Assembly (NCBI RefSeq): GCF_001999245.1 | Contig: NZ_CP019630.1 | Span: forward strand, 1,922,001 to 1,986,000 | DNA: 64,000 nucleotides | Direction: 5' to 3' | From: Roseibium algicola | GTDB lineage: Bacteria; Pseudomonadota; Alphaproteobacteria; Rhizobiales; Stappiaceae | Shown: piece after piece, positions 55,468 to 64,000 of the stretch | Layout: every line of letters begins with the position of its first letter | Numbering within the stretch: position 1 is the stretch's first letter | The notes under the pieces: generated by a model | Told to the model about the DNA's origin: nothing | The model's database searches: none | Seen by the model: the letters and a program-made list of their open reading frames with translations, nothing else | Program-made: the position numbers and the translations under genes

Positions 55468-57363
55468 TTACCCGGCTTTGCCGAGTTTTTCCGCCTTTTC
55501 CTTGTCTATCCACCACAGTTCTTCAACCGGGAAGAAGTAGCGCGGAGTTTCTTCGGGAAAGCCGTAGACATCCCACATGGCAACAGTGTGGACGTTCTTG
55601 AACCATTGCGGGATCCAGTAATGACCGGCTCGCAACACGCGGTCGAGGGCCCGCGCCGCGTTGGTCATCTCATCGCGCGTTGTCGCCGCGATGGCCTTGT
55701 CGATCAGTGCATCGACAACCGGGCTGGATATGCCGGATGTGTTGTAGGTGCCCGGAATTGTCGCCGCCTTGGAGCCCCACATCTCGCGAATGGTATCCGA
55801 CAGTGTCGGCGAAAGGCTGAGCCTGCGGCTGGCGATATCAAAGTCGTAGTCGTTGAGCCTGGCCTCATATTGCGCCGGATCGACGATCCGCAGGCTCGCC
55901 TTGATGCCGAGCCGTTCCAGGTTCTTGATCATCGGATTGACGATCCGTTCGTAAGCGGCGGTGTTGTTCAGGAACTCGATCGTCAGCTGATTTCCGTCCG
56001 GGCCGATCAGGTCGGTCCCCTTCCGGGTAAACCCGGCTTCGGCCAGAAGTTCGCTCGCCCGTTTCAGCAGCTTGCGGTCATTGCCGGACCCATCGCTGAC
56101 GGGCTGCATAACCGCTTCGCCGAAGACAGCCTCCGGCAACTGGTCCCGGAAGGGCTCCAGCAAAGCAAGTTCCGCGGCCGAGGGCATCCCCTCCGCCTTC
56201 ATGTCGGAGTTTTCGAAGAAGGACTGGGTTCTCGTATAAAGCCCGTAGAACAGGTTCTGGTTCGACCATTCGAAATCGAAGGCGTATCCAAGAGCCTCGC
56301 GCACGCGCGGGTCCTTGAACTTGTCGAGCCGGGTGTTGATGAACCAGCCCTGCGCCCCTGACGGCCGGCCATCGGGAAACTCGCGGCGGATGACCTTGCC
56401 TTCTTCCACAGCCGGAAAATTGTACTCCGTTGCCCAGTTCTTGGACGTGAATTCCTCGCGGTAGAACGTCTTGCCCTTCTTGAAGGCTTCGAATGCCGTC
56501 TGGCGTTCACGGTAGAACTCCACCCGTATAACCGCGAAATTGCAGTGCCCGACCCTGACCGGCAGATCCTTTGCCCAGTAGTTTTCGACCTGGTGGTATT
56601 CGACATAGTGACCGACGGCATGTTTTCCGACCTTGTAGGGACCGGATGACAGGGGCGGTGTCAGGGTCGATTGCTTGAAATCGTAGGCGGTGTAATACCG
56701 CTTGGAGAAGATCGGATAATCGGCCGCAACGACGAGCGGCAGGTTGCGCGACTGCGAGCCGTCGAACTGCAGCGCGACCTTGTGTTCGTCCAGAATGACC
56801 GCGTCCTTCAATGACGACAGCGGCTGGCTGAGCATGGGGTGACCGTCGGCCTTCAGAAGCAGAAGCGAAAAGGCAACGTCCTCTGCAGTCAGTTTGGAGC
56901 CGTCGTGAAATCTGGCTTCAGGCCTCAGACTGAACGTGAAGACGTTGCCGTCCTCCGACACCTTTACCGTTTCCGCCAGCAGGCCGTAGACCGCGTCCGG
57001 CTCATCGTAAGCACGCACCATCAAGGTGTCGAAACACAGCTCCATGCGGGGCGGGGCATCGCCTTTCAGGATGAAGGCATTGAAAGTGTTGTAGGTCAGG
57101 ACATTCTGGTTGAAGTACCAGTAAGGCGCCTGAAACGAGAAGGTCCCGCCTTTCGGAGCCAGCCGGTTGACATAGTCGAACTGGGTGAAGTCCGGTCCGT
57201 ATTTCAGGTCGCCGAATACGGACAGGCCGTGTACGGGGCCATCCGGATAGGCGGTTTGTGACGCGAAGGCCGTGGACACCGGCCAGGGCGCTGCCGACGC
57301 AAACGCCGCGGCGCTGCTCATTTGCAGGAAACGGCGCCGGGAAGTCGTCAGAGCCCCACTCAT
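55468..57363 (-). CDS. Peptide ABC transporter substrate-binding protein, Tat-type (YejA paralog)
   Basis: A 631-residue SBP_bac_5 family solute-binding protein. The N-terminus has a twin-arginine motif (TSRRRFLQM, residues 7-15), so it may be exported folded through Tat. FDYVNRLAPKGGTFSF opens the mature domain and RLDKFKDPRVREALGYAFDFEWSNQNLFYG is the family core. Start ATG 57363 has GGGAG seven bases upstream and overlaps the previous stop (ATGA). It is the second of two binding proteins in the operon. Confidence 0.9.
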   Translation of the reverse strand: MSGALTTSRRRFLQMSSAAAFASAAPWPVSTAFASQTAYPDGPVHGLSVFGDLKYGPDFTQFDYVNRLAPKGGTFSFQAPYWYFNQNVLTYNTFNAFILKGDAPPRMELCFDTLMVRAYDEPDAVYGLLAETVKVSEDGNVFTFSLRPEARFHDGSKLTAEDVAFSLLLLKADGHPMLSQPLSSLKDAVILDEHKVALQFDGSQSRNLPLVVAADYPIFSKRYYTAYDFKQSTLTPPLSSGPYKVGKHAVGHYVEYHQVENYWAKDLPVRVGHCNFAVIRVEFYRERQTAFEAFKKGKTFYREEFTSKNWATEYNFPAVEEGKVIRREFPDGRPSGAQGWFINTRLDKFKDPRVREALGYAFDFEWSNQNLFYGLYTRTQSFFENSDMKAEGMPSAAELALLEPFRDQLPEAVFGEAVMQPVSDGSGNDRKLLKRASELLAEAGFTRKGTDLIGPDGNQLTIEFLNNTAAYERIVNPMIKNLERLGIKASLRIVDPAQYEARLNDYDFDIASRRLSLSPTLSDTIREMWGSKAATIPGTYNTSGISSPVVDALIDKAIAATTRDEMTNAARALDRVLRAGHYWIPQWFKNVHTVAMWDVYGFPEETPRYFFPVEELWWIDKEKAEKLGKAG

Positions 57364-59240
57364 CGCGCGGCTCCCGTCTTGGCGGCCAGGGCCTCGTCGT
57401 ACCACCAGATGGTCGGGAACCCGGTGCTGTATTCCGGCATCTGTTGCGGATGGCCGAAGCGGTTCCAGCGTGCCGTGCGAGTTTCGTCGGAATAGAACTG
57501 CGGCACTACATAATGGTTCCACAGCAACACGCGGTCGAGCGCGCGGGTGGCAGCCACCAGCGTTTCCCGGTCTTCGGCAAAGATGACCTTGTCGATCAGC
57601 TTGTCGATCGCGGGGTTCTTGATGCCGGCATAGTTGGCCGAACTTTCGTTATCAGCAGATTCAGACCCCCAGTACTCCCGCTGCTCGTTTCCGGGCGACA
57701 GGGACTGGCCGATCGCCAGGACCACGGTGTCGAAATCACGGCTGCGGACACGATTGACGAACTGTGAGGTATCGACCAGACGCAGGATCGGCTTGATGCC
57801 GATGGCTTCCAGGTTCTGCGAATACGGCAGAAGAGTGCGTTCGCTGGCCTTGTCACGGTAGAGGAATTCGATGCTGAGCTGTTCGCCGGTTTTCGGATCG
57901 ACCATCTTGCGGTCTTTCAGCTCATAGCCGGCCTTGCGCAGCAACTTGACGGCTTCACGCAGGTTCGCGCGCACGTTCTGCGGATTGCCGCCAACCGGGT
58001 TCTTGAATTCTTCCGTGAAGACTTCGGGCGGCACCATGTCCCGCACTTCCTCCAGGATCTCCAGCTCCTTGCCCTGCGGCAGACCGCTGGATGCCAGTTC
58101 CGTGCCGGCGAAATAGGAATTGACCCTCTTGAGAAGATTGGCGGAAACGATCTCGTTGGTGGTTTCGAAATCGTAGGCATAGTTCAATGCCTGACGGACA
58201 TCAGGGTTCTGGAATTTTTCACGGCGCTGGTTCAGGAAGAACCCCTGCATGACGCCCCTGGACTTGTCCGGGAAGATTTCCTTCACCACCCGGCCATCCT
58301 TGATGGCTGGGAAGTCGTAGCGCTTGGCCCATTGGCTCGAGCTGCGCTCGGTATGGAAGTCGTACTGGTCACCCTTGAAGGCTTCGAACTGCACGGAATC
58401 ATCGAGGAAGGAGATGTAACGGATCTCCTCGAAATTATCGGTGCCGACGCGGATCGGCAGGTCCTTTCCCCAATAGTCCGGCACGCGCTCGTAGATCACC
58501 TGTCGGTTGGGCGAGAACTCTTTCATCTTGTAGGCACCGGAACCGAGTGGCGGCTCCAGAGTGGTGCGGGAGATGTCACGCTGTTCTCCCTTGCTGTTCG
58601 TGCCTTCCCACCAGTGTCTGGGCAGGACAGTCAGCTGGCCCATGATCTTGGGAAGCTCGCGGTTTCCGCTGACATCAAAGGTGAAACGCACGGTGCCATC
58701 GCCGACAATCTCGGACTTCTGGACATTCTGGAAGTAGTACTTGCGCTGCGGGTCCAGCTCGATGGACTTTTCGAACGACCAGATGACATCGTCGGCGGTT
58801 ACCGGCTCGCCGTCATGCCACCTTGCATCCGGGTTGAGCCTATATTCGACCCAGGAATAGTCGTCGGGAAAGCGGACCGCTTCGGCCAAGACGCCGTATT
58901 GGGCACTGATGTCCTCTTCGTCCAGAGAGGGCTCCATCAGGCTTTCGTAGATATTCAGGATGCCGGGGGCGATATTGCCCTTCTGCGCCAGAATGTTGAA
59001 CGTATCGAAACCGCCGCTGGCGGCTAGCCGAACCGTGCCGCCCTTGGGGGCATCGGGATTGACGTAATCGAAATGCCTGGCGTCAGCGTCGTATTTGGGT
59101 GTTCCGTTGAGGGCGGCCGCGTGATGCCATTCCGGTTCAGCCGCGAAAGCCGGTACGGATCCGATCCCCGACATCACCACCACACTTGCCAGTGCAAGCC
59201 CAGCTGCGGCCCGCTTCCCTACATGCCATTTGAACACCAT
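57360..59240 (-). CDS. yejA: Peptide ABC transporter substrate-binding protein, Sec-type (YejA)
   Basis: A 626-residue solute-binding protein. The Sec signal peptide ends at AFAA (about residue 34), followed by FDYVNPDAPKGGTVRL and the SBP_bac_5 core RREKFQNPDVRQALNYAYDFETTNEIVSA. It matches YejA, which feeds oligopeptides (microcin C in E. coli) to YejBEF. First gene of the minus-strand operon. It is clearly paralogous to the next gene but not a recent duplicate. Confidence 0.93.
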   Translation of the reverse strand: MVFKWHVGKRAAAGLALASVVVMSGIGSVPAFAAEPEWHHAAALNGTPKYDADARHFDYVNPDAPKGGTVRLAASGGFDTFNILAQKGNIAPGILNIYESLMEPSLDEEDISAQYGVLAEAVRFPDDYSWVEYRLNPDARWHDGEPVTADDVIWSFEKSIELDPQRKYYFQNVQKSEIVGDGTVRFTFDVSGNRELPKIMGQLTVLPRHWWEGTNSKGEQRDISRTTLEPPLGSGAYKMKEFSPNRQVIYERVPDYWGKDLPIRVGTDNFEEIRYISFLDDSVQFEAFKGDQYDFHTERSSSQWAKRYDFPAIKDGRVVKEIFPDKSRGVMQGFFLNQRREKFQNPDVRQALNYAYDFETTNEIVSANLLKRVNSYFAGTELASSGLPQGKELEILEEVRDMVPPEVFTEEFKNPVGGNPQNVRANLREAVKLLRKAGYELKDRKMVDPKTGEQLSIEFLYRDKASERTLLPYSQNLEAIGIKPILRLVDTSQFVNRVRSRDFDTVVLAIGQSLSPGNEQREYWGSESADNESSANYAGIKNPAIDKLIDKVIFAEDRETLVAATRALDRVLLWNHYVVPQFYSDETRTARWNRFGHPQQMPEYSTGFPTIWWYDEALAAKTGAAR

Positions 59241-59349
59241 CGGCTTCTCCGTCCCCTTCCGGTTCCTGAACCCAAATCACGGGTTTAGAGAATCAGTGTA
59301 GGGACCTGTTGGCCCTGCGTCACCTGCTGGCTGCCGAGATGACAGAAAT

Positions 59350-60783
59350 TTAACCTGTCTGGGGGAGGCCGTTTCCGGGAATATCCTGTGAATTTCTCTT
59401 GGACTTTGCCTTTTGCGCGTACATTCTACCGTCAGCAACCCTAAGTAAATCTTCCACCGTAGCGGCATCGCCGGGATAGCTTGCAGAACCAATACTGGCC
59501 TTCACGTCGATACGGGCACCCGAATACTCGAAAGCCTCGGTCACACGCTCACCAAGTCGATTGAGAAAGGTGTCCTTCTCCTGGCGCCGCATGTTGCCTG
59601 GCGTCAACACGATGAACTCGTCGCCACCGACCCTGGCGACGGTATCCGTCTGCCGGATCTGGTTCTGCAGCCGCTGCCCGACCTCGATCAGAAGCTGATC
59701 GCCAACTGCGTGACCATAGTTGTCGTTGACCGGCTTGAAGGCATCCAGATCGACGTAAAAAATCTCGAAGCCCGCGCCACTGCGCTCGCACATGGCGGCA
59801 AGCTGGTGCATGCGGTCTTCCAGCAGGCGCCGGTTCGCCAGTCCTGTCAGCGGGTCATGCAGCGCCATGGAGCGAACCTTGTAGACTTCGCTGATCAACA
59901 GAAACGCCATGGCGCCAAAGACAAGCGAGATCAGGCTGCCGACGAGTTGCGTGATCCAGACCTGGTTGCCCGTGCTCGACCAGCCGGCCTCCGGAAGGCC
60001 GACAAGCTCCCAGTTCAGACCGCCGGGAAGATGCAGAGGCAGGGACACATGGTCCTTTTCAAGGAGAGACTGGCTGCCGAAAATCATGTTGTTGGAGGCA
60101 ACCGCGCTCCGGTTCACAAGGCCGATACGGATGCCGTTGATGACATCCGTGATGCCGGCAGTCTTCATCATGCCCTCTTCGTCCAACACCAGGGTGGCGA
60201 CACCCCAGTAACTGCGCTCCTTGAGCGGTTGCCCAAGGAAGCTGGCTGGAAAGATGGGAATTCGGATCAGGAGGGCCCTGCCCCCCTGCACAAGTTCCAG
60301 TGGGCCTGCAATCACGACGTCACGCGTCACCATCGCCTGCTGGATTGCGGGCCACTGCGCCGTGTTCATGCGGTAGTTCAGACCGAGCGCCGCCTGGTTT
60401 GGCTCCAGCGGAAACACCGCGCGAAGAATGTTGTTGGGTGCCAGGCCGATAGAGCGGATGGACGGATTTTCCTCGATCAGTTCGACCGCGATTTCCCGGT
60501 AGTCTTCCATATCGAATGGCTGTTCGACGAACTGGGACACATAGGCCCGGATCCCGAGACCGTGGGCCACTGTCCGGTTGATTTCGCCTTCAAGGCGCGC
60601 CCGCGCTTCGGAGAGCGAGGCGACGGCCTGACGTTTGTGCTGGGAAACAAGTTCGTTGCGGACCAGTTGACCGACATGCGCAGTGACGGCGATACCAGCG
60701 AGAAAACAGACGGCAGCAACGATGGAAGCGATCCACGTTCCATTCGACTTAGAAAATACATTCCTCGTCAAGTTGATGCCCAT
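59350..60783 (-). CDS. Membrane-bound diguanylate cyclase, CHASE-GGDEF
   Basis: A 477-residue sensor cyclase. TM1 is at residues 17-37, a periplasmic CHASE domain (about 40-270) includes NPSIRSIGLAPNNILRAVFPLEPN, TM2 is at 276-300, and the GGDEF domain (303-465) has the active-site GGDEF at 386-390 with an RxxD inhibitory site at 377-380 five residues upstream. It should make c-di-GMP from GTP in response to an external ligand. TACGTAACGTAAG lies in its promoter. Confidence 0.92.
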   Translation of the reverse strand: MGINLTRNVFSKSNGTWIASIVAAVCFLAGIAVTAHVGQLVRNELVSQHKRQAVASLSEARARLEGEINRTVAHGLGIRAYVSQFVEQPFDMEDYREIAVELIEENPSIRSIGLAPNNILRAVFPLEPNQAALGLNYRMNTAQWPAIQQAMVTRDVVIAGPLELVQGGRALLIRIPIFPASFLGQPLKERSYWGVATLVLDEEGMMKTAGITDVINGIRIGLVNRSAVASNNMIFGSQSLLEKDHVSLPLHLPGGLNWELVGLPEAGWSSTGNQVWITQLVGSLISLVFGAMAFLLISEVYKVRSMALHDPLTGLANRRLLEDRMHQLAAMCERSGAGFEIFYVDLDAFKPVNDNYGHAVGDQLLIEVGQRLQNQIRQTDTVARVGGDEFIVLTPGNMRRQEKDTFLNRLGERVTEAFEYSGARIDVKASIGSASYPGDAATVEDLLRVADGRMYAQKAKSKRNSQDIPGNGLPQTG

Positions 60784-60862
60784 AGGGTCCTTGCCCGACC
60801 TTAGCCCACTTTCAACAGAACTACGTAACGTAAGATTTGTTAATTTTTCTTATAAATCAAAT

Positions 60863-60889
60863 AAAAAAGCCGGGTAGTTAACCCGGCTT
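60863..60889 (-). terminator. Rho-independent terminator of the cytochrome c gene
   Basis: AAGCCGGGT (60867-60875) pairs with ACCCGGCTT (60881-60889) around a five-base loop. On the minus strand TTTTTT follows. It lies 40 bp after the stop. Confidence 0.92.
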
Positions 60890-60928
60890 CTCTACAATTC
60901 AAGTCACGTCTGCGATGTCGACGAGATT

Positions 60929-61480
60929 TTACTCGGTCGGCAGCGGTGCAGGCGAATCGGCCTGTTCACGAAGGTAGGCAATCAGGTCTGCCCGGTCTTC
61001 CGGTTTACGCAGACCGGCAAAACCCATCGTGGTGCCGGAGATGAAGTTCTTCGGGGACTCCAGGAAGTGATCCAGCTCTTCGTAGGTCCACTCCGGATTT
61101 TCTTCACCGAATGCGGTCATTGCGGAAGAATAGCCGAAACCTTCGTGAGAACCAGGCTTGCGGCCGACGACATCCCAAAGACCCGGGCCAACCTTGTTGG
61201 CACCGCCCTGCGTGAAGTCGTGGCAGGCGGCGCATTTCTTGGCCACCTTCGCGCCGTCTTCAGCAGATGCTTCGACCAGACGCTCGGAGATCGGCACCAC
61301 TTCCGGAACCGCGCCGACTTCCGAGGTGCTATCCTCTGCAGACGCCACGACGATTTCATAACCCGGTTTACCCGGGATCGTCGGATGGAAGATGATGTCG
61401 GAGACAATGCCGACACCCATAGTCAGAATCAGAACCATCAGTACCGCACCAGCGGCCTTGTTCAGCGTGAAGGAATCCAT
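60929..61480 (-). CDS. Membrane-anchored cytochrome c (CycM/c552-like)
   Basis: A 183-residue class I cytochrome. The N-terminal helix (residues 8-32, VLMVLILTMGVGIVSDIIF) anchors it in the inner membrane; an Ala/Glu-rich linker precedes the heme site KKCAACHDFT (Cys83, Cys86, His87) and the distal Met in GTTMGFAGL. It resembles CycM, which carries electrons between bc1 and terminal oxidases in Rhizobiales. Start ATG 61480 is after GGAGCCGGAGAGA. Confidence 0.92.
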   Translation of the reverse strand: MDSFTLNKAAGAVLMVLILTMGVGIVSDIIFHPTIPGKPGYEIVVASAEDSTSEVGAVPEVVPISERLVEASAEDGAKVAKKCAACHDFTQGGANKVGPGLWDVVGRKPGSHEGFGYSSAMTAFGEENPEWTYEELDHFLESPKNFISGTTMGFAGLRKPEDRADLIAYLREQADSPAPLPTE

Positions 61481-61665
61481 TCTCTCCGGCTCCAAGCTCA
61501 TACGCGTCCGGGCCCGCAGCGTCGCTGCGACCCCTATCAGCTTTTCGAATTTTGCCGGAACCTACAAATTTTTTGACCTTGCTGTCCATAGCTTTAAAAG
61601 GGCATCTGATACGACAAACGGACGCGGCACGTGTTTTTTTGCATTTCTTCCGCCCGTCCGGCTCC

Positions 61666-62412
61666 ATGGAGACCCGATTGACCGCTGCTCTTGTGATTAT
61701 CCCGGCCCGCCTCGCTGCCACCCGACTGCCGCGCAAACCGCTTGCCGACATCTGCGGAAAACCCATGATCGTGCGTGTTCTGGAACAGGCCCGCAACGCG
61801 GATATCGGTCCGGTGGCCGTTGCCTGTGATGACAAGGACATTTTCGAAGCGGTGCAGGACCATGGCGGCAAGGCAGTCATGACGCGTGCCGACCACGCTT
61901 CCGGATCTGATCGCATTCACGAGGCAGCGGGACTGATCGATCCGGACGGAAAGCACGATGTCATCCTGAACGTGCAGGGTGATGTGCCGCTGATCGCACC
62001 GGAAGCCATCCGGGCGGCCTTTGCACCGCTCGCCATTGCCGATGTCGACCTGGGCACCATCATGACCGAGTTCACCAATACCGCCTTCCGGGACGATCCG
62101 AATTTCGTCAAGGCAGTCACCACACCCAACGGCCACGGCCATCATCGCGCGCTTTACTTTACCAGGGCCGTCGCCCCGCACGGTGACGGCCCGTACTACC
62201 ACCACATCGGCATCTATGCCTACCGCAGGGCAGCCCTGGCGAAATTCGTCCAGCTGCCGCCTTCGCCGCTGGAACAGCGTGAAAAGCTGGAGCAGTTGCG
62301 GGCCCTGGAAGCGGGCATGCGGATTGATGCCTCCGTCATCGACAGCGCGCCGATGGACGTGAACACGCCCGAAGATCTGGAACGAGCCCGGGCGGCCTAT
62401 CAGACAAACTGA
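61666..62412 (+). CDS. kdsB: 3-deoxy-manno-octulosonate cytidylyltransferase
   Basis: A 248-residue CMP-Kdo synthetase. IIPARLAATRLPRKPLADICGKPMI is the nucleotidyltransferase start with the CTP loop, and VQGDVPLIAPEAI and HIGIYAYRRAAL are diagnostic. It activates Kdo for lipid A core synthesis. The ATG at 61666 was chosen because the upstream in-frame extension overlaps the divergent cytochrome gene's promoter and lacks similarity. Confidence 0.95.
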   Translation: METRLTAALVIIPARLAATRLPRKPLADICGKPMIVRVLEQARNADIGPVAVACDDKDIFEAVQDHGGKAVMTRADHASGSDRIHEAAGLIDPDGKHDVILNVQGDVPLIAPEAIRAAFAPLAIADVDLGTIMTEFTNTAFRDDPNFVKAVTTPNGHGHHRALYFTRAVAPHGDGPYYHHIGIYAYRRAALAKFVQLPPSPLEQREKLEQLRALEAGMRIDASVIDSAPMDVNTPEDLERARAAYQTN

Positions 62413-62441
62413 CGAAAGACTGCCGAAAGGCGGAAAGACAT

Positions 62442-63332
62442 ATGACCGACAGAAAAAGAATCGTGTTCCAGGGAGAAACCGGTGCCAACTCGCACATGGC
62501 CTGCCGGAGCGTTTATCCCGATTACGAAGCCATCCCCTGCGCCACCTTCGAGGACTGCTTTTCGGCCATGGCCGACGGGTCGGCAGACCTTGCCATGATC
62601 CCGATCGAGAACTCCGTTGCCGGCCGCGTCGCGGACATTCATCACCTGCTGCCCAAATCGGACCTGCACATCATCGGCGAATATTTCATGCCGATCCGGT
62701 TTCAGCTCATGGCGGTCAAGGGTGCAAAGATCGAAGACCTGAAAAAGGTGCAAAGCCATGTGCATGCCCTTGGCCAGTGCCGGAACGTGATCCGTGAACT
62801 CGGCCTGACGGCCGTCGTCGGCGGCGATACCGCGGGCTCCGCCCGGCAGATCGCCGAGCTGGGTGATCCGAGCGTCGGCGCTCTTGCGCCGGAAATGGCC
62901 GCCGAAATCTACGGTCTGGACATTCTGCGCCGGGATGTGGAGGATGAGGCGCACAACACGACCCGCTTCGTCATTCTCTCGCGCGACAAGATGGAGGCCG
63001 CGCACAACGGCCAACCGGTCATCACGACCTTCATCTTCCGGGTTCGCAACGTCCCGGCAGCGCTCTACAAGGCCCTGGGAGGATTTGCCACCAACGGGGT
63101 CAACATGACCAAGCTGGAATCCTATCAGCTTGAAGGGCAGTTTTTCGCGTCGATGTTCTATGCGGACGTCGAAGGCCATCCGGAAGATCCGAAGGTGGCC
63201 CTGGCGCTCGAGGAGCTGGCCTTCTTCTGTGCCGAGCTGAACATGCTCGGCGTCTACCGGGCAAGCCCGTTCAGGGACAAGATCAGGGAGCCGGAATCCA
63301 ACCGTGCTCTCCGGCCCAATCCCTACTCGTAA
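62442..63332 (+). CDS. pheA: Prephenate dehydratase, monofunctional
   Basis: A 296-residue enzyme converting prephenate to phenylpyruvate in phenylalanine synthesis. VFQGETGANSHMAC is the domain start, MIPIENSVAGRVADIHHLL and NTTRFVIL (TRF motif) line the active site, and the C-terminal ACT domain has GVNMTKLESYQLEG for Phe feedback inhibition. It lies 29 bp after kdsB, in the common alphaproteobacterial arrangement. Confidence 0.96.
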   Translation: MTDRKRIVFQGETGANSHMACRSVYPDYEAIPCATFEDCFSAMADGSADLAMIPIENSVAGRVADIHHLLPKSDLHIIGEYFMPIRFQLMAVKGAKIEDLKKVQSHVHALGQCRNVIRELGLTAVVGGDTAGSARQIAELGDPSVGALAPEMAAEIYGLDILRRDVEDEAHNTTRFVILSRDKMEAAHNGQPVITTFIFRVRNVPAALYKALGGFATNGVNMTKLESYQLEGQFFASMFYADVEGHPEDPKVALALEELAFFCAELNMLGVYRASPFRDKIREPESNRALRPNPYS

Positions 63333-63364
63333 CGGCGGCTACCCGACACCACCAGAGGAACTCT

Positions 63365-64000
63365 ATGACTGAAACAAGATTTGATGCCCTGTGCATCGGC
63401 AATGCCATTTGCGACGTCTTCGCCCATGTCGAAGAGGATTTCCTGCTTCAGGAAAACCTCGTCAAAGGCTCCATGCGCCTGATCGACACCGACGAGGCAG
63501 TACGCCTGTTCGACAAGATGGGACAGACCGTCCGCATTTCCGGCGGCAGCGCCGGCAACACGGCGGCTGGCATTGCCTCGCTCGGCGGACGCCCTGCCTA
63601 TTTCGGCAAGGTTGCCGAGGACGAACTGGGCGACAGCTATTATCACGACATGAACGGCACCGGCGTCTATTTCAACACGCCCCGCCTCAAGGAAGGCAAG
63701 CCGACCGCCCGGTCGATGATCCTGATCACGCCGGACGGCGAACGCACGATGAACACCTATCTGGGTGCATGCACCGAATTCGGCATCGCCGATGTTGACG
63801 AGGAAGTCGTTGCCGCCGCAGCCGTCACCTACATGGAAGGCTATCTGTGGGACCCGGCAGACGCCAAGAAGGCGTTCCTGAAAGCTGCGGAAATCGCGCA
63901 TGCAAACGGGCGTCAGGTCGCGATCACCCTGTCCGACTCATTCTGTGTCGACCGCTACCGCAGCGAATTTCAGGCCCTTCTGACCGATGGTGTCGTCGAC
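63365..64000 (+). CDS. PfkB family sugar/adenosine kinase, truncated by window end
   Basis: The first 212 residues of a PfkB-family kinase. LCIGNAICDVFAHV opens the fold and ISGGSAGNTAAGIASLGGRPAYFGKV is signature 1; TARSMILITPDGERTMNTYLGA follows. The second signature and catalytic Asp are beyond the edge. It most resembles the adenosine-kinase-like group. Starts 32 bp after pheA with GAGGAA upstream. Confidence 0.88.
   Translation, partial: MTETRFDALCIGNAICDVFAHVEEDFLLQENLVKGSMRLIDTDEAVRLFDKMGQTVRISGGSAGNTAAGIASLGGRPAYFGKVAEDELGDSYYHDMNGTGVYFNTPRLKEGKPTARSMILITPDGERTMNTYLGACTEFGIADVDEEVVAAAAVTYMEGYLWDPADAKKAFLKAAEIAHANGRQVAITLSDSFCVDRYRSEFQALLTDGVVD

Overview
The window is a gene-dense, GC-rich alphaproteobacterial chromosome segment with almost no mobile DNA. 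The mdh-sucCDAB-SDR-lpd gene order, the sdhCDAB operon, an Omp19-like lipoprotein, the cluster ffs...dnaX-ybaB-recR with an alphaproteobacterial-type DnaX, and kdsB-pheA all point to the Hyphomicrobiales (Rhizobiales). A marine Stappiaceae (Roseibium/Labrenzia-like) genome would fit, but this is an inference from gene content; no 16S gene is present.

Layout. 1-5.6 kb: the 3' end of xerC, a GNAT acetyltransferase, two small secreted proteins, a Tat-exported metallophosphoesterase, a divergent MerR regulator/cation-efflux pair with a textbook 19-bp-spacer MerR promoter, and a polytopic membrane protein. 5.7-18.4 kb (minus strand): a TCA-cycle cluster, in transcription order mdh, sucC, a small 3-TM protein, sucD, sucA, sucB, a LysE exporter, a caspase-like protein with two C-terminal beta-rich repeats, an SDR, and lpdA. 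18.5-30.4 kb: zapE, GrpB family, a DUF7662-like protein, Omp19-like lipoprotein, a degenerate LMW-phosphatase/arsenate-reductase-like protein, MAPEG, acyltransferase, recQ, an orphan protein, periplasmic msrA, two VOC proteins, creD. 30.7-32.9 kb: a SAHH-like NAD-binding protein translationally coupled to a SAM methyltransferase, followed by a 162-bp nested inverted repeat. 33.0-37.5 kb (minus): sdhC-sdhD-sdhA-FkbM methyltransferase-sdhB with a palindromic operator candidate upstream of sdhC. 37.6-47 kb: glutaminase, CysZ-like protein, methyltransferase, recR, ybaB, dnaX, a short ribbon-helix-helix-like/unknown gene pair, the SRP RNA gene ffs, HIT, nudC and a histidine-phosphatase-like gene. 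47-51.3 kb: lytic transglycosylase, a SulP transporter without STAS domain, and a tandem pair of paralogous exported proteins. 51.4-59.2 kb (minus): a Yej-type peptide ABC transporter with two different solute-binding proteins. 59.3-64 kb: CHASE-GGDEF diguanylate cyclase, membrane-anchored cytochrome c, kdsB, pheA and a truncated PfkB-family kinase.

Most of the window is core metabolism: the mdh-suc-lpd and sdh clusters supply most TCA steps from 2-oxoglutarate to oxaloacetate except fumarase. The unusual parts are insertions into those core operons (caspase-like protein and LysE, small membrane protein, FkbM methyltransferase), the SAHH-like/methyltransferase pair, the RHH-like/unknown gene pair with an apparently leaderless promoter, and the tandem exported paralogs. 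No CRISPR array, tRNA, rRNA, prophage or complete insertion sequence was seen.
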